NCBI GenBank assembly: GCA_016937795.1
Contig: JAFGVV010000039.1
Span: forward strand, 1-64,000
Length of the DNA stretch: 64,000 nucleotides
Reading direction: 5' to 3'
Source: Paludibacteraceae bacterium
Lineage (GTDB): Bacteria > Bacteroidota > Bacteroidia > Bacteroidales > Paludibacteraceae
The position numbers and the translations under genes were made by a program. The notes beneath the pieces were generated by a model. It saw only the letters and a program-made list of their open reading frames with translations. It was not told the DNA's origin and did not search any database. Positions 6,990 to 16,024 of this stretch are shown piece by piece; the stretch's first letter is position 1; each line of letters opens with the position of its first letter.

Positions 6990-8351
6990 ATGGCTCAACT
7001 GATTAAAACAAAACGTGGTTTGGACATTCAGATTGGAGGTAAAGCCGAAAAGCAAATATCGGGAACGAAAATTTCTGATGTAGTGGCTGTTATTCCTGAT
7101 CATTACCACGGAATCACGCCAAAAGTGGTTGTTAAGGAAGGCGATGTGGTAAAGGCGGGTACTCCGTTGTTTTATAACAAAGCAATCGAAAGCATGAAAT
7201 TTGTGTCGCCTGTAAGCGGTAAAGTGCTTGCTGTAAATCGTGGCGAACGTCGTAAAGTGCTTTCAATCACTATTCAGCGCGATGAGAAAAATTCTTACGA
7301 AGAGTTTTCGGTAAAAGCAGTATCGCAACTCAGCGGTGAAGAAATAAAATCGCTGCTTCTGGCATCCGGACTTTGGGTGTATGTAAAACAACGTCCGTAT
7401 GATGTAATTGCCAACCCGACCGTTCCGCCAAAAGCTGTTTTTGTATCGGCTTTCGACAGCGCACCACTTGCGCCCGATTACGAATATGTGGTGGCGTCTG
7501 AAATGAAAGATTTTCAGACCGGTATCGATGCGTTGGCAAAAATGGCAGGTGTAAAAGTAAATCTCGGCACTAAACCTGGGAATACAATTTTTTCGACGGT
7601 ACAAAATGCTGATATTACAGTTTTTGAGGGGCCTCACCCTGCCGGAAATGTAGGTATTCAAATTAATCATCTAAATCCTGTAAATAAAGGAGATGTGGTT
7701 TGGACTGTGAATGCATTGGATTTGCTGTTTATCGGTCGTCTGTTTTCAAAAGGTATTGTTGATTTAACTCGTACTATGGCTGTTGTTGGCCCTGAAGTAG
7801 TAAAACCACAGTACATACAAACTTTATCTGGTTCGGCTGTGGCTCCCTTGCTTAAAGGCAATGTGACTATGGGCGTTGAGCACCGAATAATTGGTGGAAA
7901 TGTACTCAGTGGTTTGCAAATTCCTGCTAATGGATATATCGATCCTTATGCTACTCAGATTTCTGTTATCAAAGAAGGTAAGGACAATCACGAACTTGTA
8001 GGCTGGGCTATGCCTCGCTTCAATAAATTCAGTGCAAGTCGTTTGTACTTTAGTGCCATATTGCAGAAAGTTTTTGGCAAAAAGGATTTTGAATATGATG
8101 CCCGTGTGCTTGGTGGCGAGCGTGCAATAATAATGTCGGGCGAGTACGATAAGGTTTTACCAATGGATATTCTTCCCGAATTCCTGTTTAAAGCCATGAT
8201 AACAGGCAACATAGATAAAATGGAAGCACTTGGAGCTTACGAAATTGCGCCGGAAGATGTAGCACTTTGTGAGTTTGTATGTACCTCGAAACTGCCATTG
8301 CAGCAGATTGTAAGGGAATCACTTGATAATATGAGAAAGGAACTTGAATAA
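6990..8351 (+). CDS. nqrA: Na+-translocating NADH:quinone reductase subunit A
   Basis: NqrA is the peripheral cytoplasmic subunit of the six-subunit sodium pump that passes electrons from NADH to quinone and exports Na+. The 453-residue length fits. Visible signatures are 'KRGLDIQIGGKAEKQI' at the start, the biotinyl-like hammerhead 'VKEGDVVKAGTPLFYNK', 'MKFVSPVSGKVLAVNRGERR' and 'FEGPHPAGNVGIQINHLNPV'. It is first of six nqr genes in the canonical order A-F. A short palindromic CCCC/GGGG repeat lies between it and nqrB. Confidence 0.97.
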   Translation: MAQLIKTKRGLDIQIGGKAEKQISGTKISDVVAVIPDHYHGITPKVVVKEGDVVKAGTPLFYNKAIESMKFVSPVSGKVLAVNRGERRKVLSITIQRDEKNSYEEFSVKAVSQLSGEEIKSLLLASGLWVYVKQRPYDVIANPTVPPKAVFVSAFDSAPLAPDYEYVVASEMKDFQTGIDALAKMAGVKVNLGTKPGNTIFSTVQNADITVFEGPHPAGNVGIQINHLNPVNKGDVVWTVNALDLLFIGRLFSKGIVDLTRTMAVVGPEVVKPQYIQTLSGSAVAPLLKGNVTMGVEHRIIGGNVLSGLQIPANGYIDPYATQISVIKEGKDNHELVGWAMPRFNKFSASRLYFSAILQKVFGKKDFEYDARVLGGERAIIMSGEYDKVLPMDILPEFLFKAMITGNIDKMEALGAYEIAPEDVALCEFVCTSKLPLQQIVRESLDNMRKELE

Positions 8352-8352
8352 A

Positions 8353-8372
8353 CCCCAAATCCCCTTTCGGGG
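8353..8372. repeat. CCCC-AAAT-CCCC/GGGG palindromic repeat between nqrA and nqrB
   Basis: CCCCAAATCCCCTTTCGGGG fills the short nqrA-nqrB gap, nine bases before the nqrB start. It shares its core with the copies at 22109, 23611, 23672, 40753 and 40885. Confidence 0.7.
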
Positions 8373-8381
8373 CATAAATAT

Positions 8382-9581
8382 ATGAATGCATTAAGAAATT
8401 TAGTAGATAAAGTGAAACCGCACTTCGAGAAAGGCGGTAAGCTTGAAAAGTTCCATTCGGTGTTCGACGGATTTGAGACTTTCCTCTTTGTTCCGAATAC
8501 CACATCGAAAAACGGAACGCATATTCACGATGCGGTGGACTCGAAACGTACAATGATTGTTGTTGTACTGGGTTTGGTTCCTGCTTTGTTGTTTGGTATG
8601 TACAATGTTGGTTACCAGCATTTCCTTGCTATAGGTCAGTCGGTTGGTTTTTGGGAGATGTTTTTCTTCGGAGCGCTGGCTGTGTTGCCGCTTGTAGTGG
8701 TATCTTATGTAGTAGGTTTGGGTATCGAATTTATTGTAGCGCAGATTAAAGGTCACGAAATTCAGGAAGGTTTTCTGGTTTCAGGATTTTTAATTCCGTT
8801 GATTGTTCCTGTGGATACTCCGCTTTGGATGGTGGCTGTGGCTACTGCCTTTGCCGTGATTTTTGCCAAAGAAGTTTTTGGTGGTACAGGTATGAATATT
8901 TTCAACGTGGCGCTTGTAACGCGTGCTTTCCTTTTCTTTGCTTATCCAACTTTCATGTCGGGCGACGTGGTTTGGGTGCGCACTGCTTCAACCTTTGGTT
9001 TGGGTGCAGGCTCGGTAGTGGATGGTTATTCGGGTGCTACTGCACTCGGACAGGTAGCCACTGCTACTACTCAGAATGTTGATTTAGTGAATACCGTCGG
9101 AAATCCAATTGGTTTTATGGATGGTTTTCTTGGTCTTATTCCCGGTTCGGTAGGCGAAACCTCGGCTCTTGCAATTCTTATTGGAGCTGTTATTCTTCTG
9201 ATTACCGGAGTGGCCAGTTGGAAGACAATGTTTTCGGTTTTTGCAGGAGGTGCACTTATGGCCTGGGTTTTCAATGTAGCCGGACCCGATACTGCTGCTG
9301 CACATTTCCCCTGGTACAATCATTTAGTGTTTGGTGGTTTTGCATTTGGCGCAGTATTTATGGCAACCGACCCTGTGACTTCATCGCGTACCGAAACAGG
9401 CAAGTGGATTTACGGATTTCTCATTGGCGCTATGGCAATTATTATCCGTGTGCTCAATCCAGGTTATCCCGAAGGTATGATGCTTGCCATATTGTTGATG
9501 AATATTTTTGCTCCTCTGATCGACTATTATGTAGTGGATGCAAATATCAAACGTCGTCTCAAACGCGCTGTAACTAAATAA
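8382..9581 (+). CDS. nqrB: Na+-NQR subunit B
   Basis: An integral membrane flavoprotein of 399 residues with about ten hydrophobic helices. The covalent FMN motif SGAT is present ('GYSGATALG', T220), along with 'DKVKPHFEKGGKLEKFHSVF' at the N-terminus and 'FMATDPVTSS' near the C-terminus. In the complex it links electron flow to Na+ movement and contributes to the quinone site. Unlike some NqrB there is no long N-terminal extension. The start at 8382 follows the intergenic repeat. Confidence 0.97.
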   Translation: MNALRNLVDKVKPHFEKGGKLEKFHSVFDGFETFLFVPNTTSKNGTHIHDAVDSKRTMIVVVLGLVPALLFGMYNVGYQHFLAIGQSVGFWEMFFFGALAVLPLVVVSYVVGLGIEFIVAQIKGHEIQEGFLVSGFLIPLIVPVDTPLWMVAVATAFAVIFAKEVFGGTGMNIFNVALVTRAFLFFAYPTFMSGDVVWVRTASTFGLGAGSVVDGYSGATALGQVATATTQNVDLVNTVGNPIGFMDGFLGLIPGSVGETSALAILIGAVILLITGVASWKTMFSVFAGGALMAWVFNVAGPDTAAAHFPWYNHLVFGGFAFGAVFMATDPVTSSRTETGKWIYGFLIGAMAIIIRVLNPGYPEGMMLAILLMNIFAPLIDYYVVDANIKRRLKRAVTK

Positions 9582-9593
9582 ACAGGAGATATT

Positions 9594-10310
9594 ATGAATA
9601 CGAATAATAATAGTTATACATTAATATATGCCACTATAATGGTGGTTGTGGTGGCGCTTGCACTGGCTTTTGTGTCGGGTTCGCTCAAGGAAAAGCAGGA
9701 CGCAAATAAACGCCTCGACAAAATGAAACAGATTCTTACATCACTGAATGTTGATGTGGAAGGTCAGGATGCCGAAGCATTGTACAATCAGTATGTTACT
9801 GAAACTCTGGTGCTGAATGCAGCAGGAGAAATTGTAAATACAGATGTGAAAGCATTTGATATTGATGTTAAAAAAGAGCTTGCCAAATCTGTTGAAACAC
9901 GCAATCTGCCTTTGTATGTTGCAAAAATTAACGGAGAATCAAAGTACATTATTTCGCTCTATGGCGCTGGTTTATGGGGTCCGATTTGGGGATATGTGGC
10001 GTTGGATGGAAATAAGAATACTGTTTTTGGTACTTTCTTTTCACATGCAAGCGAAACACCGGGTTTGGGTGCTGAAATTGCGCTCCCTAAATTTCAGGAG
10101 CAGTTTATAGGTAAAAATATCCTGAACGATAAAAACGAATTTGTATCAATTGCCATTCTGAAAGCTGGTCAGAAACCCGAAGGACAGGATATGGTAGATG
10201 CAATTTCAGGTGGTACTATCACAAGTAAAGGGGTGGAAGACATGCTGAAAGTTTGTATGGCACCTTACGAAAAATTTTTACAACAAAACGATGGAGGAAC
10301 TGAAGAATGA
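9594..10310 (+). CDS. nqrC: Na+-NQR subunit C
   Basis: A 238-residue subunit with one N-terminal membrane helix (residues 9-29) and an extracytoplasmic FMN-binding domain. The flavin-attachment motif is 'SGGTIT', giving T208 as the phosphoester-linked residue; family members usually have SGAT or SGAS, so the Gly is a mild variation. 'YGAGLWGPIWGYVAL' and 'HASETPGLGAEI' are further NqrC signatures. An ApbE-type flavin transferase is needed for maturation and is not in this window. The 3' end overlaps nqrD by four bases (ATGA). Confidence 0.97.
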   Translation: MNTNNNSYTLIYATIMVVVVALALAFVSGSLKEKQDANKRLDKMKQILTSLNVDVEGQDAEALYNQYVTETLVLNAAGEIVNTDVKAFDIDVKKELAKSVETRNLPLYVAKINGESKYIISLYGAGLWGPIWGYVALDGNKNTVFGTFFSHASETPGLGAEIALPKFQEQFIGKNILNDKNEFVSIAILKAGQKPEGQDMVDAISGGTITSKGVEDMLKVCMAPYEKFLQQNDGGTEE

Positions 10311-10939
10311 GTAAACTATTTTCAGAAAAAACAAAACAGGTTTTCTTAGGTCCGCTGAGTAAAAATAATCCAATTGCCGTACAGGTACTTGGTATTTGTT
10401 CGGCACTGGCTGTGACGGCTAAACTTGAACCGGCTTTGGTAATGGGTGTGTCAGTGACAATCATTCTGGCTTTTTCAAACGTGATTATTTCGTTGCTGCG
10501 TAATACTATTCCTAACCGAATCCGTATTATTGTTCACCTTGTAGTGGTTGCGGCGTTAGTGACAATTGTCAGTGAAATTTTGAAAGCTTTTGCTTACGAT
10601 GTGAGTGTACAGCTATCGGTATACATTGGTTTGATTATTACTAACTGTATTCTCCTGGGTCGTCTCGAAGCATTTGCAATGGGAAACAAGCCTTGGGAGT
10701 CATTTATCGATGGTGTAGGTAATGGTTTGGGTTATGCATGGATTTTGGTTGTAGTGGCCTTTTTCCGTGAATTGTTGGGCTCAGGAACTTTACTCGGAAT
10801 TAAAGTGATTCCGCAAGCATTGTATGATGCTGGTTATGTAAATAATGGTTTGATGATTTTGCCCCCTATGGCACTAATTTTAGTAGCATGTATTATTTGG
10901 GTGCATAGAGCCAGAAACAAAGAATTACAGGAAAAATAA
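10307..10939 (+). CDS. nqrD: Na+-NQR subunit D
   Basis: A 210-residue membrane protein with six hydrophobic helices, homologous to RnfE. Signature stretches are 'NNPIAVQVLGICSALAVT', 'PNRIRIIVHLVVVAALVT' and 'LGRLEAFAMGNKPWESFIDG'. NqrD and NqrE form the inverted-topology pair that holds an intramembrane iron centre through conserved Cys residues; a Cys in 'LGICSAL' and one in 'ITNCILLGR' fit. The start overlaps nqrC. The 123-base gap to nqrE is unusually long for this operon and is filled with a degenerate repeat. Confidence 0.96.
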   Translation: MSKLFSEKTKQVFLGPLSKNNPIAVQVLGICSALAVTAKLEPALVMGVSVTIILAFSNVIISLLRNTIPNRIRIIVHLVVVAALVTIVSEILKAFAYDVSVQLSVYIGLIITNCILLGRLEAFAMGNKPWESFIDGVGNGLGYAWILVVVAFFRELLGSGTLLGIKVIPQALYDAGYVNNGLMILPPMALILVACIIWVHRARNKELQEK

Positions 10940-11001
10940 AAAGTAAACAGTAAACAAGGATACAAGGAGACGAGGTAACTAGGAAAACAAGGGAACAAAG
11001 A
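10940..11001 (+). repeat. Degenerate A/G-rich tandem repeat between nqrD and nqrE
   Basis: Units such as GTAAACA, AACAAGG and AACTAGG recur with period ~7-9 just after nqrD. This is one of several short-period degenerate repeats in the gaps of this window. It interrupts an otherwise compact operon. Confidence 0.55.
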
Positions 11002-11062
11002 GTTGTAAAATTAAATTGCAAATTCGCCTGCCTGCTTCTCGTTTACTAATTAAAATTATTAT

Positions 11063-11680
11063 ATGGAAAACATTTTCAGTATATTCGTAAAGTCGATATT
11101 TGTCGATAATATGGTTTTTGCATTTTTCCTGGGTATGTGTTCGTACCTTGCTGTTTCGAAAAATGTAAAAACTTCGCTCGGACTTGGAGCGGCTGTTGTT
11201 TTTGTACTTGGTGTAACACTTCCGGTCAATTATCTGCTCGAAAATTATGTGCTTAAAGAAGGTGCTTTGGCGTGGTTAAGTCCAGAGTTGGCTTCCCTCG
11301 ATTTAAGCTATCTTGCATTTATTTTGTTTATTGCCGTAATTGCTGCTATTGTGCAATTGGTCGAAATGGTAGTCGAAAAATTTACACCATCGCTATACGC
11401 GTCGTTGGGTATTTTTCTACCACTTATCGCAGTAAACTGTGCTATTATGGGAGGCTCGCTTTTTATGCAGCAAAGAGCTTTTGTGAATATCGGTGAAGCT
11501 ACTTCGTATGCACTTGGTTCAGGTGTGGGTTTCTTACTTGCCATTGTAGGTTTGGCAGCTATTCGCGAAAAAATGGAATATTCCGATGTTCCCGGGCCGC
11601 TTAAAGGACTTGGTATTACCTTTATTACTGTAGCTTTAATGGCTATGGCATTTATGAGTTTTTCGGGATTGAAAATCTGA
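11063..11680 (+). CDS. nqrE: Na+-NQR subunit E
   Basis: A 205-residue six-helix membrane protein, paralogous to NqrD and homologous to RnfA. Motifs include '[20 protein letters not shown]' and '[20 protein letters not shown]', each with one of the conserved half-membrane cysteines that bind the intramembrane iron centre. It follows nqrD after a 123-base repeat-filled gap and precedes nqrF by 86 bases. Nothing unusual is seen in the protein itself. Confidence 0.96.
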   Translation: MENIFSIFVKSIFVDNMVFAFFLGMCSYLAVSKNVKTSLGLGAAVVFVLGVTLPVNYLLENYVLKEGALAWLSPELASLDLSYLAFILFIAVIAAIVQLVEMVVEKFTPSLYASLGIFLPLIAVNCAIMGGSLFMQQRAFVNIGEATSYALGSGVGFLLAIVGLAAIREKMEYSDVPGPLKGLGITFITVALMAMAFMSFSGLKI

Positions 11681-11766
11681 TAAATCCTGTCTCAAAAATA
11701 AAACAGAATTAATAATCATTTAATCGTACTCCTGATGAAGTATTCACGCAGGAGTCACAAAAAATT

Positions 11767-13026
11767 ATGATATTAGCAATAAATACAACAATGGTCATCA
11801 CCAGTCTGGTAATTTTTCTTCTGGTGATTCTGCTTTTAGTCATCATTCTACTTGTAGCCAAACGCTATCTCGTAGCCTCGGGCGATGTAACCATTACGAT
11901 TAATGGAGAAAAAGAAGTTGTTGCTCCTGCGGGCACTACACTTCTGAATACTTTATCGAGTCAGAGTATTTTCCTTCCATCGGCCTGTGGGGGTGGTGGT
12001 TCGTGCGCACAGTGTAAATGTCAGGTTATCGAAGGTGGTGGTGAAATTCTCCCTACCGAAACGGTTCATTTCAGTCGTAAAGAAATCAAGGATAACTGGC
12101 GTTTGGGTTGTCAGGTGAAGGTGAAAAACGACATGAAGATTAAGATGGACGAGTCGATACTCGGAGTGAAGAAATGGGAATGCGAAGTGGTTTCTAACCG
12201 TAATGTGGCTACTTTTATCAAAGAGTTTATCGTGAAATTGCCCGAAGGGGAAAAACTGAACTTTACTTCGGGTGGATATATCCAGATTGATATACCAAAA
12301 TATGATCTTAAGTTTAGCGATTTTGCTATCGAAGAGCAATTCCGTGGCGATTGGGACAAATTTAAAATGTGGGATTTGGCCTGCAAGAACGATGAGGAAA
12401 CCATGCGTGCTTACTCTATGGCTAACTATCCTGCTGAAGGAAATATCGTGATGTTGAACGTTCGTATTGCTACTCCTCCGTTCGACAGAGCAACTGGTGG
12501 TTGGATGAATGTGAAACCGGGTATTTCTTCGTCTTTTATTTTCAATCTCAAACCAGGTGATAAAGTAATGGTTTCGGGTCCGTTTGGTGAGTTCTTCCCA
12601 ATTCTCGATTCTACACGCGAAATGCTTTATATTGGTGGAGGTGCTGGTATGGCTCCTTTACGTTCGCATGTATTGCATTTGTTGAATACATTGAAAATCT
12701 CCGATCGAAAAATTACTTACTGGTACGGTGCCCGTTCGAAGAAAGAAATTTTCTACGAAGAGGATTTCAGAAAACTTGAAAAGGAGTTTCCGAATTTTAC
12801 CTTCAATATAGCGCTCAGCGAGCCACAGCCTGAAGATAACTGGACAGGCATGGTTGGATTTATTCATCAGGTAATACACGACGAATATCTGAGCAAACAC
12901 GATGCTCCTGAAGATATTGAATATTACATGTGTGGTCCTGGTCCGATGGCCAAAGCTGTGGAAAAAATGCTCTGGGATTTGGGTGTGCCACGCGAAATGC
13001 TTATGTTCGACGATTTTGGTGCGTAA
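11767..13026 (+). CDS. nqrF: Na+-NQR subunit F, NADH-oxidising flavoprotein
   Basis: NqrF is the electron entry point. The 419 residues show an N-terminal membrane anchor (10-31), a ferredoxin domain with 2Fe-2S ligands C74, C80, C83 and C115, an FAD-binding domain with 'RAYSMANYP', and an NADH domain with '[14 protein letters not shown]' and '[13 protein letters not shown]' near the C-terminus. It is the last gene of the operon, ending 16 bases before a terminator. Confidence 0.97.
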   Translation: MILAINTTMVITSLVIFLLVILLLVIILLVAKRYLVASGDVTITINGEKEVVAPAGTTLLNTLSSQSIFLPSACGGGGSCAQCKCQVIEGGGEILPTETVHFSRKEIKDNWRLGCQVKVKNDMKIKMDESILGVKKWECEVVSNRNVATFIKEFIVKLPEGEKLNFTSGGYIQIDIPKYDLKFSDFAIEEQFRGDWDKFKMWDLACKNDEETMRAYSMANYPAEGNIVMLNVRIATPPFDRATGGWMNVKPGISSSFIFNLKPGDKVMVSGPFGEFFPILDSTREMLYIGGGAGMAPLRSHVLHLLNTLKISDRKITYWYGARSKKEIFYEEDFRKLEKEFPNFTFNIALSEPQPEDNWTGMVGFIHQVIHDEYLSKHDAPEDIEYYMCGPGPMAKAVEKMLWDLGVPREMLMFDDFGA

Positions 13027-13041
13027 CCGGATATACAATAC

Positions 13042-13073
13042 AAAAAAAGAGGATAGCAATATCCTCTTTTTTT
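13042..13073 (+). terminator. Intrinsic terminator of the nqr operon
   Basis: AAAAAAGAGGATA and TATCCTCTTTTTTT form a perfect stem around GCAA. The T tract is on the plus strand; the A tract makes it potentially bidirectional. Confidence 0.9.
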
Positions 13074-13105
13074 ATGTTCGCATTTGTATAGAATTTGTAG
13101 TGTAA

Positions 13106-13145
13106 AATAAAACCCGGCAGAAGTTTGAGTTCTGTCGGGTTTTAT
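13106..13145. terminator. Terminator of glmM (possibly bidirectional)
   Basis: AATAAAACCCGGCAGAA pairs with TTCTGTCGGGTTTTATT around a seven-base loop. It lies 25 bases after the glmM stop on the minus strand and is A/T-flanked on both sides. Confidence 0.85.
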
Positions 13146-13169
13146 TCTTTTTATGAAAATCAGGAAGTT

Positions 13170-14561
13170 TTAAATTCCCGCAATAGCTTTGATTTGAGTA
13201 ATGATTTCCTGAGCAAATTTTTCTGCCTCTTCAGGTGTTCCTGATTCAGAATAAATGCGGATAATCGGCTCTGTATTCGATTTGCGAAGGTGTACCCAGC
13301 CAGAAGGGAAGTCTATTTTTACACCGTCGATATCATTTACTTCGTACGCGCTGTGTTTTTCTTTAATTACACTTAAAATATGATCCACATCGATAGCCGG
13401 AGTCAGTTCAATTTTATTTTTTGAAATAAAATACTCTGGATATGTTTTGCGAAGTTCCGACACTTTCATTTTGCGTTTGGCCATCATGGTCAGGAAAAGC
13501 GCTATACCCACCAATGCATCACGTCCGTAGTGGCTTGCAGGGTATATGATGCCGCCATTTCCTTCGCCGCCAATCACTGCGTTTGTTGCTTTCATAGCTG
13601 TTACCACATTTACTTCTCCTACTGCTGAAGCTGTGTATATACAATTGTGTTTTACAGTCACATCGCGAAGCGCACGGGTCGAGCTCATGTTCGAAACCGT
13701 GTTTCCCGGTGTGTTTTCGAGTACATAGTCGGCAATTGAAACCAGCGTATATTCTTCGCCAAACATAGATCCATCTTCGCAAATAATGGCCAGACGATCC
13801 ACATCGGGGTCCACTACAAAACCTACATCAGCTTTGCCTGATTTCATAACGTTTGATATATCGGTAAGATGTTCAGGCAGCGGTTCGGGGTTGTGAGGAA
13901 ATTGTCCGTTTGGTTCGCAGTATAGTTTTTCGATATTTTTTACACCCAGAGCTTTCAGTAAGGCTGGAAGAACAATTCCACCGACAGAATTTACGCAGTC
14001 GATTGCCACGCTGAAACCTGCTGCTCGAACTGCATCAGCATCCACAAGGTCGAGGGCTAAAACGCTTTCAATATGTTTGCGGGTATAATCATTGTTTTCG
14101 TATAGTTTTCCAATTTCATCTACCGAAGCAAAACTGAATCTTTCATCTGCAGCTATTTCTAACACTGTTTCGCCAGCTGCTGCATTCAGAAATTCGCCTT
14201 TTTCGTTTAGAAGTTTAAGTGCATTCCATTGCTTGGGATTGTGGCTGGCAGTAAGAATAATTCCTCCAGCTGCATTTTCCATTGTTACTGCAATCTCGGT
14301 AGTAGGAGTGGTGGCAAGTCCAATATTTACTACATCGAATCCCATGCCCAGCAGGGTGCCGGTTACAATTTCGTTTACCATTTGTCCTGAGATACGTGCA
14401 TCGCGTCCCACTACAATTTTGTTTGAATCGGTAGTTTTGTTGTTTTTGATGTAGGTGGCATAAGCTGCCGTAAATCTAACAATGTCGACCGGGTTCAGAC
14501 CTTCGCCCACATTCCCGCCGATAGTGCCGCGAATGCCGGAAATTGATTTGATTAAAGTCAT
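13170..14561 (-). CDS. glmM: Phosphoglucosamine mutase
   Basis: Interconverts glucosamine-6-P and glucosamine-1-P for UDP-GlcNAc synthesis. The four-domain alpha-D-phosphohexomutase layout is present in 463 residues: N-terminal 'KSISGIRGTIGG', active-site phosphoserine loop 'TASHNPKQWNALK' (S106), Mg2+ loop 'DPDVDRLAI', sugar-specificity loop 'GGEGNGGIIYP', and C-terminal phosphate-binding 'RKSNTEPIIRIYSE'. The 'EGNGG' loop suits GlmM of Bacteroidota, though a phosphomannomutase/phosphoglucomutase role cannot be excluded. A DUF4827 lipoprotein gene lies next to it in the same direction, separated by its own terminator. Confidence 0.88.
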   Translation of the reverse strand: MTLIKSISGIRGTIGGNVGEGLNPVDIVRFTAAYATYIKNNKTTDSNKIVVGRDARISGQMVNEIVTGTLLGMGFDVVNIGLATTPTTEIAVTMENAAGGIILTASHNPKQWNALKLLNEKGEFLNAAAGETVLEIAADERFSFASVDEIGKLYENNDYTRKHIESVLALDLVDADAVRAAGFSVAIDCVNSVGGIVLPALLKALGVKNIEKLYCEPNGQFPHNPEPLPEHLTDISNVMKSGKADVGFVVDPDVDRLAIICEDGSMFGEEYTLVSIADYVLENTPGNTVSNMSSTRALRDVTVKHNCIYTASAVGEVNVVTAMKATNAVIGGEGNGGIIYPASHYGRDALVGIALFLTMMAKRKMKVSELRKTYPEYFISKNKIELTPAIDVDHILSVIKEKHSAYEVNDIDGVKIDFPSGWVHLRKSNTEPIIRIYSESGTPEEAEKFAQEIITQIKAIAGI

Positions 14562-14621
14562 TTTAGTTCTCGAATTAAAGTTTGTATAAGTAAATTAGTT
14601 GTTGTGTTTCTGTTTTGTGAT

Positions 14622-14656
14622 AAATAAAAAAAATTCCGGAATTACTTCTGGAATTT
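14622..14656 (-). terminator. Terminator overlapping the stop codon of the DUF4827 gene
   Basis: An 11-bp stem (AAATTCCGGAA with TTCTGGAATTT, loop TTAC) spans the last codons of the minus-strand gene and is followed, in that direction, by a T-rich tract. The stop codon lies inside the hairpin. Confidence 0.75.
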
Positions 14657-15187
14657 GATTTTGAATAAATATCCGTATGGTGTGACTGAATTAACGTCAG
14701 CTTCGAAGCCCATTTTCGATGGGACAATGATTCGCGCTATTGAATTATTGTATTTCATATAGCTCACGGCCTCGTGCCATGCTTTGCAAGCTTGGGTAAG
14801 GTCGTTGTAGTAAAACGACGAAGGATAAGCAAAATCTATGGTATTCCAGTCCGATACAGTATCTGGTTTTTGTGTAAGTGTGTATTGATGATAACGGGGA
14901 TTGATACGATTACCGCTTGAAACCGCAAGTGTGTCGGCATATTCACCTCGCTCCTCGAGTCTGAAATACATGCCTGTTGACGAAAGATAGTATGTGTTTT
15001 TAGGCCATGGGAATACTGAATCGTGAGGCAATTCGGTTATAACAATAATGCTGTCCCGTTTAATATAGTCTGCTATCAGTTCTTTTTCAGCTCTTAATTG
15101 TTCTGCGTATGTTACATTATCGTCGCACGATACAATGATTGACAATAATACTATCAGTGTTAAAAATAATTTGAGGAATGATTTCAT
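14642..15187 (-). CDS. DUF4827 lipoprotein
   Basis: A 181-residue Bacteroidota-specific lipoprotein. The signal peptide ends at a lipobox 'SIIVSC' with C21, followed by Asp-Asp. The body holds 'QLRAEKELIADYIKRDSI', 'VFPWPKNTYYLSSTGMYFRL' and a C-terminal 'VTPYGYLFKIKFQK', matching my memory of DUF4827. These proteins look like diverged FKBP-type folds without obvious catalytic residues; the function is unknown. In related genomes it often neighbours glmM, as here. It has its own terminator, overlapping the stop codon. Confidence 0.75.
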   Translation of the reverse strand: MKSFLKLFLTLIVLLSIIVSCDDNVTYAEQLRAEKELIADYIKRDSIIVITELPHDSVFPWPKNTYYLSSTGMYFRLEERGEYADTLAVSSGNRINPRYHQYTLTQKPDTVSDWNTIDFAYPSSFYYNDLTQACKAWHEAVSYMKYNNSIARIIVPSKMGFEADVNSVTPYGYLFKIKFQK

Positions 15188-15514
15188 TTGATTATAATTT
15201 GTTTTACAGTTGTTACATATAGCTCTTAACGTCTCATTGGGCTTAGCTTTATGCTACTGTTAAATGTCACTTTTGTTAATTATGTGCAGTGTAAATCTAT
15301 GCAGTTTATACTGAATACTAACCATTGTTGAAATTTCGTCTGGTTTGATTGTGAAAATGAGGTTTAAAAAAATACTTAATTCTCAGCATACTTACAATCA
15401 TATTTCAAATAACAAATATCCGATTATTATCCCGAATTTAAAAGTTAAGAATAATGAATTTAGATATTTCAGCTTTAATTTAATACAATTTCCTTTAGCA
15501 GAATGATTCCTACG
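15188..15514. other. Intergenic region without visible features
   Basis: I find no ORF, RNA gene, clear promoter box or strong hairpin in these 327 bases. The DUF4827 promoter presumably lies here. Confidence 0.5.
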
Positions 15515-16024
15515 TTAATTGATGATAGAAATTTTGGCTTTAACTGATTGATATGCATTTATTTTCGGCGCCTGTCCTCTGACTCCGTAAGCTTGATACC
15601 AGGGGATAATAAGGCTGGCATGTGATACGTGGGGATGCATAAAAACAAAATGATCAATAGCAGAAATTAGTTCTTTTTTGCCGGGAAGAATGGTTTTTTT
15701 ATCGCTGATAAGAAGTTCGTTTTCGAGTGAATATATACTGTAGCTGACTTCCCGGTTTTCCGACAGTTTTTTGTTTTCGATTTTAATAATTCTAAACCAA
15801 TATCCGTTTTCTGATTTCTCGTATTTTTCAGTTTGTCCGGCTACGTATTGTGTAAGCAGACTATCTTCAGCTTCAATCAGCTTTTCGTTAAGCTGTTGTA
15901 ATATTAATGTGCTTGAATCGGTTGCGATGCTTTTATTTGCAGGTAATTGCGGTTGTTGTTTTACACAACTACCCGATAAAATGGTGACGAAAAATATGAG
16001 CGAATAAACGTATTGCATAAGCAT
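15515..16024 (-). CDS. FKBP-like lipoprotein, probably non-catalytic (GldI-like)
   Basis: A 169-residue lipoprotein with signal peptide and lipobox 'LSGSC' (C20). The second half shows the FKBP order: 'GYWFRIIKIE' strand, 'VSYSIYSLEN', a helix 'KKELISAIDHFVFM', then 'ASLIIPWYQAYGVRG' and a final strand 'AYQSVKAKISIIN'. This resembles GldI and other Bacteroidota FKBP lipoproteins acting in periplasmic folding. Its ATG follows the thrA stop directly (TAA-ATG), so it is translated from the thrA transcript. A second ATG two codons in may be the real start. Confidence 0.6.
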   Translation of the reverse strand: MLMQYVYSLIFFVTILSGSCVKQQPQLPANKSIATDSSTLILQQLNEKLIEAEDSLLTQYVAGQTEKYEKSENGYWFRIIKIENKKLSENREVSYSIYSLENELLISDKKTILPGKKELISAIDHFVFMHPHVSHASLIIPWYQAYGVRGQAPKINAYQSVKAKISIIN

